This document shows positions 1-7,749 of a stretch of 19,108 nucleotides of DNA, piece after piece; positions within the stretch are counted from its first letter, which is position 1, and the number at the start of each line of letters is the position of its first letter. Source of the DNA: Bacteroidales bacterium UBA1208 (GTDB taxonomy: Bacteria > Bacteroidota > Bacteroidia > Bacteroidales > P3); contig DBXQ01000069.1 in the NCBI GenBank assembly GCA_002309955.1, positions 3,398 through 22,505 on the forward strand, written 5' to 3'. The notes under the pieces were generated by a model. It made no database searches. It was given only the letters and a program-made list of their open reading frames with translations, and was not told the DNA's origin. The translations under genes and the position numbers were made by a program.

Positions 1-393
1 GCCCCCGTCGGGGTTGTCGGCGGTGCTGGGGTTGAGCTTGGTCTCGCCGCTGTAGGGCATGATGAGGATGTCGCCCAAGTCGCTGTGTCCTGTGCCACTG
101 AAATGGGTGTGGCTGAAGCCCACAATGCTGCTGTCGCGGTGCTGGTAGCCGGCGCAATAGTCGTACACACGTGGTTGGTACACCCCGTTGATGTTGTGCG
201 GAATTGTGTCCGTATCGGGACTCAGCTGCACGAAGCCGTAGGGGAAGCAGGCACCGGGGAAGGTGTGTCCCATGCCGTTGGTGCCGATAAACACGTTGAC
301 CCATTGCGAAGTGTTTGTACTTTGTTTAGGCGACTGTGCCACAGCCGCGGACATAAGGAGCATCGAAGTGCAGAGGATGTAAAAACGTTTCAT
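1..393 (-). CDS. GH92 family alpha-1,2-mannosidase, N-terminal part (runs off left edge)
   Basis: The first 131 codons of a secreted glycoside hydrolase family 92 enzyme; the rest lies beyond base 1. It opens with a Sec signal peptide (MKRFYILCTSMLLMSAAVAQ, cleavage near AVA-Q). The family's N-terminal beta-sandwich follows. Recognisable GH92 signatures are WVNVFIGTNGMGHTFPGA (about residues 31-48), YGFVQLSPDTD, DYCAGYQHRDSSIVGFSHTH and FSGTGHSDLGDILIMPYSG. Family members are exo-acting, calcium-dependent alpha-mannosidases that trim host or yeast N-glycans and mannans, usually in the periplasm or on the cell surface. The catalytic C-terminal (alpha/alpha)6 domain is outside the window, so activity cannot be judged. 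The ATG at 391-393 is the only start that gives the signal peptide, and a -7 promoter element sits about 22 bases upstream. Family assignment is secure from motifs; linkage specificity is family-level inference. Confidence 0.93.
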   Translation of the reverse strand, partial: MKRFYILCTSMLLMSAAVAQSPKQSTNTSQWVNVFIGTNGMGHTFPGACFPYGFVQLSPDTDTIPHNINGVYQPRVYDYCAGYQHRDSSIVGFSHTHFSGTGHSDLGDILIMPYSGETKLNPSTADNPDGG

Positions 394-414
394 GTTGTTG
401 TCATTTTGTTGCTG

Positions 415-422
415 CAAAGATA
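415..422 (-). promoter_or_regulatory. Bacteroidetes-type -7 promoter element of the GH92 gene
   Basis: On the minus strand this reads TATCTTTG, matching the Bacteroidetes -7 consensus TAnnTTTG. It lies about 22 bases before the GH92 start. No clear -33 TTTG is present at 19-21 bases upstream; that region is the A/T-rich repeat tract at 436-507. The 12-mer TTTGTATCTTTG covering it recurs before the genes starting at 2355 and 7706. Confidence 0.6.
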
Positions 423-435
423 CAAAGAATTTTTT

Positions 436-507
436 AATTCGTTAATTCGTTAACGTGATAATGCGTTAATCAGACTAACGAATTTACACATTAACGAATT
501 TACACAT
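436..507. repeat. Short repeat tract of TAACGAATT direct and inverted copies
   Basis: AATTCGTTA occurs twice, overlapping by one base (436-444 and 444-452). Its inverted form TAACGAATT occurs twice inside a 16-bp perfect tandem duplication (476-491 and 492-507, unit TAACGAATTTACACAT). Left and right copies could pair into an extended A/T-rich hairpin. The tract lies between the oadA terminator and the GH92 promoter, so it could be an operator or simply replication-slippage sequence. I see no coding potential in it. Confidence 0.6.
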
Positions 508-513
508 TAAATT

Positions 514-552
514 AAAAACGATGGGCAAGCCAGTGGCATGTCCATCGTTTCT
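514..552 (-). terminator. Intrinsic terminator of oadA
   Basis: A 9-bp perfect inverted repeat (AAACGATGG at 516-524, CCATCGTTT at 542-550) encloses a 17-base loop that has its own small GCCA/TGGC stem. Read on the minus strand, the second arm runs into a short T tract (TTTTTAATTT). It lies about 20 bases past the oadA stop and should separate oadA from the GH92 transcript. Confidence 0.75.
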
Positions 553-570
553 TTAAAAAAGGGATAGGTG

Positions 571-2355
571 TTATTCCATCCAGCCGAGTACGTCGCCTTT
601 CTTCACAAACTGGCCTTGCTTGACGCAGGTGTCGATAAGACGGCCGCTCTTGTTGATGTTGACATTGACGAGAGCATAGTTGGCTTGGATGATGCAAAAT
701 ACATCGCCTTCCTTATATTCGCGTCCGGGGGCGGGAGGAACTGAGCGGTTGAAGTCAAGTTCCCAAAGCAGTTGTCCGTCTTCACTTGCCACGACGGGCA
801 TTGCGTTGGCGTGGCGTGCAGTGAGGTAGTTAGGTGTCAGTGTAATAACACCTTCGGAGGCAGCACTATCTTTGCTGGCGGCAGGAGCAGCCTTTTCGGC
901 ACGCAGTTGTGCCACCTCTTTCTCGAAACGTTCTTTGGCAATCCCCGACTTATAGTCTCGGTACTGGCGGTCGTGCATGGCCAGTTCGAAGAGTTCTTCA
1001 TCGTCTTCGCCACGATCCCAGCCGTTCTCTTCCATCTCCTTGATATATCCAGGCAGGGCATCGGGATAGGCATCCTGTGGCACTCCGTCGTAGAATTCCA
1101 GATTGTTCTTCTTGGCCAGTTCGACGATTTCGGGAGCCAACGGACCGGGCAGTTTGCCGGCACGACCCAGAATCATGTTCCAGCTGTCTTTGTCGATTTG
1201 GCAGAAACGGGGTTTCCCTTGAGCTAAAGCCATGATGTTCATCAAAGCGATATTTTTGGTGTACTGGCTGAAGGGAGTCACCAATGGGGGATAACCAAGC
1301 ATGGGCCAGATATAAGCCACTTCCTGGAAGAGTTGGATGGTGAGTTCGTCGAAGGTGACCTCGGGTTTGCCGTTCTTTTTCAGGGCCATATTAATGGCGT
1401 TGTGCATGCCTTTGAGGTCGCTCATCATGCTGCCCATCATGCCGCCGGGCAGTCCGCAGCCTACGAGCATGGAGGTGCATATACGGTTGGCAGGGTTGAC
1501 GTAGAGGCCGAGAAAATCGTCAAGGAAAGATTGGGTAAGGGCGCGAGTCTCCATGTAGGCACTCATGTTGATGTCTTTTACTAAGAAACCGTCTTCCTTG
1601 AGCATGGCCTGCACACCGATGATGCCAGGATGCACCATACCCCATGCCAGAGGTTCCATGGCAGTGTCGATGACATCGGCACCGGCACGGGCTACTTCAA
1701 GTATCGAAGCCATAGCAAAGCCGGGACCGGAATGGCCATGATATTGAACAATGATATGGGGGTATTTCTTCTTGATTTGATAAACCAGTTTGCCCAGCAT
1801 GGTGGGACGGCCAATGCCGGCCATGTCTTTCAGGGCTATTTCGTCAGCACCGAATTCCACCAGTTTGTCCACAATACCCATGTAGTATTCCACAGTGTGG
1901 ATAGGTGAGTAGGTGATGCTGAGGGCGGCCTGGCTAATCATACCGGCTTCTTTGGCGTATTTGACAGAGAGTTCAAGGTTGCGCACATCGTTGAGTCCGC
2001 AGAAAGAACGCATGATGTCGACACCTTGTGCTTTCTTTACTTTAGGCATGAGTTGGCGAACATCCTTGGGGACACCGTACATGCGCAATCCGTTGAGGGC
2101 GCGCTCCAGCATGTGTGTTTGAATACCGGCTTTGTTGAACTCTTTGGTCCATGCCCGCACAGATTTGTTGGGGTTTTCGCCGTACATGAGGTTCACTTGT
2201 TCGAAGGCTCCGCCGTTGGTTTCGATGCGGTCAAAGCATCCCATTTTAACGATGGCGGGTGCCACTTGCACCAGTTGGTCCATGCGCGGTTGATATTTGC
2301 CTGATGACTGCCACATGTCGCGGTAAACCAAACTAAATTTTATTTCTCGTGCCAT
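571..2355 (-). CDS. oadA: Oxaloacetate decarboxylase alpha / pyruvate carboxylase subunit B-like carboxyltransferase with degenerate biotinyl domain
   Basis: A 594-residue, DRE-TIM-type carboxyltransferase. Enzymes of this family move CO2 between oxaloacetate/pyruvate and carboxybiotin, in the cytoplasm or at the inner face of a Na+-pumping decarboxylase. Expected metal-site residues are visible: D13 in the YRDMWQS motif, K176 in LKDMAG (the lysine normally carbamylated), and H206/H208 in QYHGHSG. The conserved carboxyltransferase C-terminal region extends to about residue 480. An Ala-rich hinge (488-500) leads to a C-terminal biotinyl/lipoyl fold (about 540-594). There the usual AMKM is replaced by ANYA (558-561), so the biotin-acceptor lysine is Tyr560. 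The flanking strands align in the same frame and end in a normal KKGDVLGWME, which argues against a frameshift. If active, it would need a separate biotin carrier protein; none is encoded nearby, nor is a beta subunit. The gene is monocistronic, with its own promoter and terminator. Whether it acts as decarboxylase or carboxylase is not decidable here. Confidence 0.9.
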   Translation of the reverse strand: MAREIKFSLVYRDMWQSSGKYQPRMDQLVQVAPAIVKMGCFDRIETNGGAFEQVNLMYGENPNKSVRAWTKEFNKAGIQTHMLERALNGLRMYGVPKDVRQLMPKVKKAQGVDIMRSFCGLNDVRNLELSVKYAKEAGMISQAALSITYSPIHTVEYYMGIVDKLVEFGADEIALKDMAGIGRPTMLGKLVYQIKKKYPHIIVQYHGHSGPGFAMASILEVARAGADVIDTAMEPLAWGMVHPGIIGVQAMLKEDGFLVKDINMSAYMETRALTQSFLDDFLGLYVNPANRICTSMLVGCGLPGGMMGSMMSDLKGMHNAINMALKKNGKPEVTFDELTIQLFQEVAYIWPMLGYPPLVTPFSQYTKNIALMNIMALAQGKPRFCQIDKDSWNMILGRAGKLPGPLAPEIVELAKKNNLEFYDGVPQDAYPDALPGYIKEMEENGWDRGEDDEELFELAMHDRQYRDYKSGIAKERFEKEVAQLRAEKAAPAASKDSAASEGVITLTPNYLTARHANAMPVVASEDGQLLWELDFNRSVPPAPGREYKEGDVFCIIQANYALVNVNINKSGRLIDTCVKQGQFVKKGDVLGWME

Positions 2356-2431
2356 AAATTTGTTGAATTAAGATATGTAATGTGTTGTTATTTACTTCGT
2401 TGTACGGAAAAGAACCTTTCCCGCGAATTTG

Positions 2432-2439
2432 CAAAGATA
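2432..2439 (-). promoter_or_regulatory. -7 promoter element of oadA
   Basis: The minus-strand sequence TATCTTTG matches TAnnTTTG, and the extended form TTTGTATCTTTG is shared with the promoters at 415 and 7750. It implies a 5' leader of roughly 70 bases. That leader contains a small imperfect hairpin (CGGAAA at 2405-2410 against TTTCCCG at 2417-2423). No good -33 match was seen. It lies about 130 bases from the divergent prsW promoter. Confidence 0.55.
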
Positions 2440-2568
2440 CAAAAAACTTGGTAGTATTAATATTCTTCTTCGTTATTTAATATTTTTTATAGATTTGTGG
2501 GTACTATACGTTGATTTATGGTGGATTGGGGGATATGGTTGGAGTTTTTGGAAAAAACAGGAAAGCAA

Positions 2569-2599
2569 GTTGTGGAATGAGTTTTTTTTCGTATTTTTG
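2569..2599 (+). promoter_or_regulatory. Promoter of the prsW-like gene (-33 and -7 elements)
   Basis: The -7 element TATTTTTG (2592-2599) matches TAnnTTTG. A GTTG core at 2569-2572 sits 19 bases upstream, the spacing expected for a Bacteroidetes -33 element. Transcription would begin near 2606, and a purine-rich GGGAG lies about 10 bases before the ATG at 2642. Confidence 0.55.
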
Positions 2600-2641
2600 C
2601 AAGCCGAAAGAGGAACTGGGGCGACGGGAGTTTCGTTATAA

Positions 2642-3409
2642 ATGTTTGAGACGATGAATATATATCTTATCACCATTGCTATTTTGCCGGTTATAGTACT
2701 GGCGTTTGTGGTTTACAGAGCCGACAAATACGGGAAGGAACCGTTCGGGATGTTGTTAAAGACTTTTATCTTTGGTGCATTGTCTATCATTCCTGCGGCA
2801 TTAATGGAACGGATGCTGGTTATGTTCACTCCGCCGGTTCCGGTGGTAAGTGGTGCTTACACAGGTTTTGTTGTGGCGGGATGCAGCGAGGAACTATGGA
2901 AATTGCTGTTGTTATTGTTGGCGGTGTGGAAGAGCCGTGAGTTCGATGAGTATTATGATGGTATTGTCTATGCATGTTTTGTCTCATTGGGGTTTGCCTG
3001 CTTCGAGAATCTAAGCTATGTCTTTGCCCAGGAAGCTTTCGAGCAAGCAATGGTGACGGGTTCAGTAAGGGCTGTGCTTTCGGTGCCGGGGCATTTCCTC
3101 TTCGGAGTGATGATGGGTTACTATGTGGCTTTGGCCAAATTCGACGCCCGGCATCGTGGCAGGTATTTGATACTTGCTTTTGTGGTGCCGATGTTATTGC
3201 ACGGCACATTCGATTCGCTGCTGATGATTCCCGAAAGCATGGGTGGAATGGCAGGAATAGTGTCGTCGGTCCTGTTTGTGGTGTTGATATGGTTCGATGT
3301 GCGAATGTGGAAATGGGGAGTGCGTCGCATCAAATATCTGCAGGAATTGTCGCAGCAACAAAATGCCGACCGCAGTCATCCTTTCCGTGGCTTCACATGG
3401 GATTTCTGA
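2642..3409 (+). CDS. prsW: PrsW-family intramembrane protease
   Basis: A 255-residue multi-pass membrane protein with the PrsW signatures in order: EExxK (E83, E84, K87, in a segment entering a membrane helix), FxxxEN (F118-N123), a conserved His in SVPGHFLFG (H151), and HGTFD (H187-D191). About seven or eight hydrophobic segments can be counted. PrsW proteases cleave membrane proteins within the bilayer; in Bacillus subtilis PrsW makes the first cut in anti-sigma factor RsiW. The Bacteroidetes substrate is unknown, and no sigma/anti-sigma pair is adjacent. The start at 2642 is preceded by GGGAG. A second ATG at 2657 would give a tidier start (MNIYLITIAI) and cannot be excluded. The soluble tail after about residue 225 is short and basic. 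The gene is divergent from oadA and convergent with the outer-membrane protein gene, so it is probably monocistronic. Confidence 0.88.
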   Translation: MFETMNIYLITIAILPVIVLAFVVYRADKYGKEPFGMLLKTFIFGALSIIPAALMERMLVMFTPPVPVVSGAYTGFVVAGCSEELWKLLLLLLAVWKSREFDEYYDGIVYACFVSLGFACFENLSYVFAQEAFEQAMVTGSVRAVLSVPGHFLFGVMMGYYVALAKFDARHRGRYLILAFVVPMLLHGTFDSLLMIPESMGGMAGIVSSVLFVVLIWFDVRMWKWGVRRIKYLQELSQQQNADRSHPFRGFTWDF

Positions 3410-3439
3410 GAAGGGCAGTCGTCGGGGCGGGGAGACGGG

Positions 3440-4279
3440 TTACCAGTCCTGCACCTGCCGTGCCCCGCTGAAGGCTTTGAGTCGGAAGCCTACAGAAACG
3501 TTTATCATTACAGGTTTGATGTCGTAGTAATCGACATGGTTGTTAGTCCGGTTCTCTTTGACAGTGCCATAGATGTCGTAGCGCACGGTCTCTTCCTGAT
3601 CCCATGTAAGGGGAGCCGGTCCAAACAGGTTGAGGCCGAATCCGATGGTCACCAGATCTTTCACCATGAATCCACCCCCCACACGCAGGGCATAGGTGTG
3701 GGCGTTGCCGTAGGTGTATAGTTTCATGTTGTTGTATTGCATGTCGTCGACCCTGTCGATATAAGGCCAGTTGGCATCGGCATAGGTAATAGACCAAGGA
3801 CTGATGAAACGGAGATTAATTCCGCCCAAGGCCTCGCCATAAAGGTATATCGTTTTGGTCAGGGGGAAGCGGTAGCGCACACCCAGCAGAAGAGGGATGT
3901 TGCGGAAACGGGGCAGTTTCATTTCGTAGCGGGGGCACTGGCTGAAACGGTGGGCATAGCTGATTTTGTAATATTCCTGCACATCGTCGCTCACGCCGCT
4001 CTGCATATAGTCGCCCACAAAAACGGCTTCGAGGTTGGTGTGGAAAGGCATGGCATAGCTTACGTCAATACCTGCCGACCACCCGCGTCCGGCACCGGCC
4101 TTTCGTTGGTGTCCTTGGGTGAACATCCATTCGTTGTCGCTCATGCGGGAGTCGGCATAGAAATCTTGTGGCAATGTGACGCCACCGTGCAGTCCTATGT
4201 ATATTTGTGCGTTGGCTTGGTGGTATCCAATGCACGAAAACAGGATGAGAAACAGGAGTGGCAGAGCATTATTCTTCAT
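3440..4279 (-). CDS. Outer-membrane beta-barrel protein (porin-like, OmpA-barrel type)
   Basis: A 279-residue exported protein. A signal peptide occupies about residues 1-24 (MKNNALPLLFLILF, cleavage near ANA-Q). The mature part begins QIYIGLHGGVTLP and continues as alternating amphipathic strands with aromatic girdle residues: YIGLHGGV, WSAGIDVSYAM, IPLLLGVRYRF, IYLYGEALGGINL, YALRVGGGFMV and INVSVGFRL. This is the pattern of Bacteroidetes 8-10 strand outer-membrane barrels. The usual last strand is followed by a nine-residue polar tail ending in Trp. Specific function is not recognisable. The start is 10 bases after the flippase stop, so the two are almost certainly co-transcribed. The 30 bases separating it from convergent prsW hold no clear terminator. 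Confidence 0.8.
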   Translation of the reverse strand: MKNNALPLLFLILFSCIGYHQANAQIYIGLHGGVTLPQDFYADSRMSDNEWMFTQGHQRKAGAGRGWSAGIDVSYAMPFHTNLEAVFVGDYMQSGVSDDVQEYYKISYAHRFSQCPRYEMKLPRFRNIPLLLGVRYRFPLTKTIYLYGEALGGINLRFISPWSITYADANWPYIDRVDDMQYNNMKLYTYGNAHTYALRVGGGFMVKDLVTIGFGLNLFGPAPLTWDQEETVRYDIYGTVKENRTNNHVDYYDIKPVMINVSVGFRLKAFSGARQVQDW

Positions 4280-4289
4280 GGTGATGAGG

Positions 4290-5756
4290 TTATTTGGTGT
4301 TGATGATAAGCAGCATTTGTTTCAAATCGATAAGGCGCAGAAGGAGGGCAACCACAAGGGATGTTGTGGCTGCAGCCAGCAAGATACCCCACCAAGGCAT
4401 GGTGGGCAGCAACGCCATGGCAGTTACCACAATGGCGGCAAAGAGTAGCAGTCGCAACAAATAGCCCGCGTTAGGGTGCAGTTTCATGGTGTGTACGGCC
4501 AGCACGATTTGGGTTACAGCCATAAACGACTGTGCCACCAAGGCAGCCCACGCCGAGCCTACCGAGCCGTGTTGGGGAATGGTCAAAAGATTAATTATTA
4601 TGTTGATCACCAATGTCGATGCTGCCAATAGGTTGAGTTGGCGTAGCCGTTTGGCTGCAGTAAGGAGGGTGCCGAAAACATAGGTCATAGAGATTGGCAC
4701 GATGCCCCACACCAAGATTTGGAATACACGGGCATAGTCATCGACAATGATATTGGCTTGACTGTAGTATAGGAGTTCCATGAAAAGGCCGCTGTGGAAC
4801 GAGAAAGCAGCTCCGGCAGTGATCGAAAAGACCAACATAAGGTTAGTCATCATACGGGTAGTGGGGCCGAGCTGGATGTCATGCTCGGCTGTCATGCGCG
4901 AAAATATGGGGAACAAAGGTACCGAAGCCAGATATGCCACCATGGTCAGGGCATCCAATAGCCGGAAAGCCCCGGCATAGATACCTGCTTGGTGAATACC
5001 CGAAGGGTGCAACCATGAGAGCAGCAAAGGGTCGATGCGGTTGTAGGAAGCCATGAGCAGCACCAACAGGGCAAAGGGAAAACTTTTGCGGAGAATGACA
5101 ATGGCAAAGGGGCGCGACAGGTGGACAGCCTTCAGCGAGAAGACTGGGTTATGTTCGCGGCGTATGCGGACGGTGAGGACAATGAGTGCCGTGAGGGCTG
5201 TGGCAATGTAGGCGATGCTCTGGGCATAGGCAAACCACTCGATGGTAATACCCCCCTGCGGCCCCCACAGCAGCAAGGAACAGATTACAATCATCACCAC
5301 GCGGTCGAGAATGCTGATGACGCTGTCCCATTTGAAGAGCATCAGCCCTTCAAAGTTGCTGCGCAGATAGAGGATAAGGGAGTTAAGGAACTGATTGAAT
5401 GTGAGCACTGCCAACAGGTGGAACTGGCGTGAGTCATAGCCGGAAAGCAGACCTACCGTAAAAGTGATTACGACATAAAGCCCCAGCAGAGCCAGTTTGA
5501 TGCCCAGCATACCGGGCAGGTGCTTGTCAATCAGTTTGGGATGACAGGCTATGTTGCGCGTGTTGAAGTTGGTAACCCCCAGGTCAAGCAGAATATTGAA
5601 GATATAGGAGAGGTTGAAGATAGTGAAATAAAAGCCATACTCGTCAGGTCCCACGGCATTCTGCACCCCCGTTTCAATGCCCAGAATCCAGAAGGGCTTG
5701 ATGATGAGGTTCAGCAGCAGAATCCAAAACAGGCCGGCAAGTAGTTTCTTTTGCAT
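4290..5756 (-). CDS. Wzx-type oligosaccharide / polysaccharide flippase (MOP superfamily)
   Basis: A 488-residue integral membrane protein with about 12-14 hydrophobic helices. It opens with the pattern common in Bacteroidetes flippases: a short basic start, FWILLLNLIIKPFWILGIE, then VGPDEYGFYFTIFNLSYIFN and DLGVTNFNTRN. Relatives translocate lipid-linked oligosaccharide repeat units across the inner membrane for capsule, O-antigen or exopolysaccharide. No glycosyltransferase, polymerase or chain-length regulator lies beside it in this window, so it looks like an orphan flippase and its substrate is unknown. It lies between a surface lipoprotein gene (81-base gap upstream) and the barrel gene (10-base gap downstream), suggesting an envelope operon. 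The assignment to the superfamily is firm; lipid II flipping in place of Wzx function cannot be excluded from sequence alone. Confidence 0.85.
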   Translation of the reverse strand: MQKKLLAGLFWILLLNLIIKPFWILGIETGVQNAVGPDEYGFYFTIFNLSYIFNILLDLGVTNFNTRNIACHPKLIDKHLPGMLGIKLALLGLYVVITFTVGLLSGYDSRQFHLLAVLTFNQFLNSLILYLRSNFEGLMLFKWDSVISILDRVVMIVICSLLLWGPQGGITIEWFAYAQSIAYIATALTALIVLTVRIRREHNPVFSLKAVHLSRPFAIVILRKSFPFALLVLLMASYNRIDPLLLSWLHPSGIHQAGIYAGAFRLLDALTMVAYLASVPLFPIFSRMTAEHDIQLGPTTRMMTNLMLVFSITAGAAFSFHSGLFMELLYYSQANIIVDDYARVFQILVWGIVPISMTYVFGTLLTAAKRLRQLNLLAASTLVINIIINLLTIPQHGSVGSAWAALVAQSFMAVTQIVLAVHTMKLHPNAGYLLRLLLFAAIVVTAMALLPTMPWWGILLAAATTSLVVALLLRLIDLKQMLLIINTK

Positions 5757-5837
5757 CGCGAGGAGTGCTTTTTGGGGGTTTATGGGTCTTGTGAAGTCGA
5801 TGGAATTATTGGTTTTTGTGCTTCTTGGCCGTTATCG

Positions 5838-7706
5838 CTAAATCCCATTGATGGACCATTTCTCTTCCATGTCCCAGTTTTCGCGGAGCTCGAGGGTCTT
5901 TTCGAAAAGGAGTATTTTCTCGGGTTGGCGGTGCTGCCAGTAGTTGCCGGGAGTCCAGACCCCATTGCCGTCACTGTCGACAATGGCACGTATGCCGTAT
6001 TTCCCGCCTTTGAGGTGCAGGAACGAAATTTTGCAAGGCTCCGAAACAATTTGCTGTTGCACCATGTCGCCTTTCTCATTGGTGAGCTGGACAATCAGGC
6101 GGGGGAAAGCCTCCTCCGGCTGGGTGCTGTCGGCAAGCAGGGTCAACGCAATGTTGCCGTAGTTCTCCGTTTTTGTATATTCTGTAGTGATTGATAGCGA
6201 GTCGCTCTTGTTGAGCCATATGTCGTAGAAGAGCCCGGCAGGCACTTTGAATTGGTATTTTTCGCCCGCTTTTCCGTTGAAGGCTATAAAGGCTTTCAAT
6301 CCCATGGCTGGCGCCATTGTTGAGTCGTGCAGTATCTTGATGCCGCAGTGCGATCGTGAACTGTCGCTGAGGGTAAGCACCTGCACAGCGGTGTCGAGGG
6401 CTGTGGAGTCGGTGGCCCATTCTTCGCCGATGCCCTTAATGGGGTTGTTGAAAGCTATCCATAGCGTGTCGAAATAAGGGTGTTTGGCGGCCACCATGCT
6501 TCTCATTATTACAGGGTTTCCTTGCTTTATCATAGGCCCCTTGTTTTTGAGGTTGGCTCCTTTGCCGCTTGTTGGCTTGCGTAATTGCATGCGCAGGGTG
6601 TCGTTGAGGCCTGTGGTATCTTTCAGCAACAAGGCTATCGAGTCGCACCCTTTGGTTCCTACCCATACTTTCAGGGTGTCACCCTTGGGACAGAGTTTGT
6701 GGTAGATCTGCTGTCGGGGTTCGGTGCTGTCGTAGGTGAGATGGGTGAGGGCATAGTGACGCGAGAGGGGTACTTTTGTCACAATTTCTATCCGGCCTTT
6801 GCTTAGGAAACCGTTTTTCGAAATGCGCTGTATCTCCTTCTTTTCCTGCGACATCAACAAAAGGATTTTCGACTTGGCAATTGCCTTGTTCGTGTTGGTG
6901 TCGGTGGCAAGGCTGTCGGCTGCTACCCTGAGGCTGTCGTGCGGGGCAGCCGTAGTGTCGCGTGCCGCGGTATCACGTGCCACAGTGTCGGGTGGGGGAG
7001 GCATCTTTTCGGCGGTCACCATTGTGTCGAGGAAAGCCACGGCTTCGTCGTTACCTAACCGCATGTTCTTGTCTCCGTCTTCAATGGCCAACAGTATGTA
7101 GCGGCCCTCCCTCAGATGATTGAGCTCAAAATACCCCTCTTTGTCAGGCCGGGTCATATACATTGGCTGAACCTTGGCCACAAGGCTGTCGCCCAAGGAA
7201 TCGGCCATTTGGCTTTCGGCATAGGCCACCACCACGATGTTCTCGCTGCGTGGTTTCTTGTCGAAAGCGTCCATCACTTGTCCGCGCAGGGTCATGCTGT
7301 CAATCGTGTTGCCTGTAGAAAAGACATACTCGAAACTGGGCAGCAAATTGCCTTCATTGAAGTCGGCTATGGCATTCTTGAATTGGAAAAGATAGGTCGT
7401 CGCGGGCTGCAGCGTGTCTTTTATCTTCACCACAAGACCATGTCCGCGGGTGCCGAACTCGGCTTTCTTGTCCATGGTGGGCGACACGATTACTCCTCCC
7501 ACATCCTTCATGGTGACATACTCGTCGAACAATATGACGAACTCTTTGGCATTGAAGTTCAATGTGCCGTTTGGAGGTTGGGTTCCCAGCACTACGGGAG
7601 GGGTCTCGTCCTTGGGCCCGCCCGAAGGAAACCCTTGCTTGGCACATGACGCAACGGCAAAACAAAGTCCTGCCATAAGTATGGAAAGATACAATATTCT
7701 GTTCAT
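5838..7706 (-). CDS. Ig-like (Big_5/SbsA-type) domain lipoprotein
   Basis: The open frame extends to 7874, but the credible start is the ATG at 7704-7706. It yields MNRILYLSILMAGLCFAVAS followed by Cys21, a clean lipoprotein signal with lipobox AVASC, and it lies 44 bases past a -7 promoter element; the longer frame would run through that promoter. The product is 622 residues. GGPKDETPPVV marks the beginning of a bacterial Ig-like domain (about 29-135, with FVILFDEYV and TYLFQFKNAIADFNEGN). A second beta-rich region follows. A low-complexity Thr/Asp/Ala/Pro linker rich in DT pairs then separates the N-terminal third from the rest. The C-terminus carries a conserved-looking block, YGIRAIVDSDGNGVWTPGN, then a region ending RENWDMEEKW. 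Proteins of this architecture are widespread in Bacteroidetes as cell-envelope lipoproteins without a defined role. It is first in the presumed operon with the flippase and barrel protein. Confidence 0.85.
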   Translation of the reverse strand: MNRILYLSILMAGLCFAVASCAKQGFPSGGPKDETPPVVLGTQPPNGTLNFNAKEFVILFDEYVTMKDVGGVIVSPTMDKKAEFGTRGHGLVVKIKDTLQPATTYLFQFKNAIADFNEGNLLPSFEYVFSTGNTIDSMTLRGQVMDAFDKKPRSENIVVVAYAESQMADSLGDSLVAKVQPMYMTRPDKEGYFELNHLREGRYILLAIEDGDKNMRLGNDEAVAFLDTMVTAEKMPPPPDTVARDTAARDTTAAPHDSLRVAADSLATDTNTNKAIAKSKILLLMSQEKKEIQRISKNGFLSKGRIEIVTKVPLSRHYALTHLTYDSTEPRQQIYHKLCPKGDTLKVWVGTKGCDSIALLLKDTTGLNDTLRMQLRKPTSGKGANLKNKGPMIKQGNPVIMRSMVAAKHPYFDTLWIAFNNPIKGIGEEWATDSTALDTAVQVLTLSDSSRSHCGIKILHDSTMAPAMGLKAFIAFNGKAGEKYQFKVPAGLFYDIWLNKSDSLSITTEYTKTENYGNIALTLLADSTQPEEAFPRLIVQLTNEKGDMVQQQIVSEPCKISFLHLKGGKYGIRAIVDSDGNGVWTPGNYWQHRQPEKILLFEKTLELRENWDMEEKWSINGI

Positions 7707-7749
7707 TACCAATGTGTTTGTTTGATAAAGCACAATACTTACCAAATTA

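Noticed and set aside
2429..2641. 70-codon plus-strand frame upstream of prsW
   Set aside because: It overlaps the oadA and prsW promoter elements, is Trp/Tyr-rich by chance, and ends directly against the prsW start.
3410..3439. Terminator between the convergent prsW and barrel-protein genes
   Set aside because: No stem of useful length followed by a T tract is visible in the 30-base gap.
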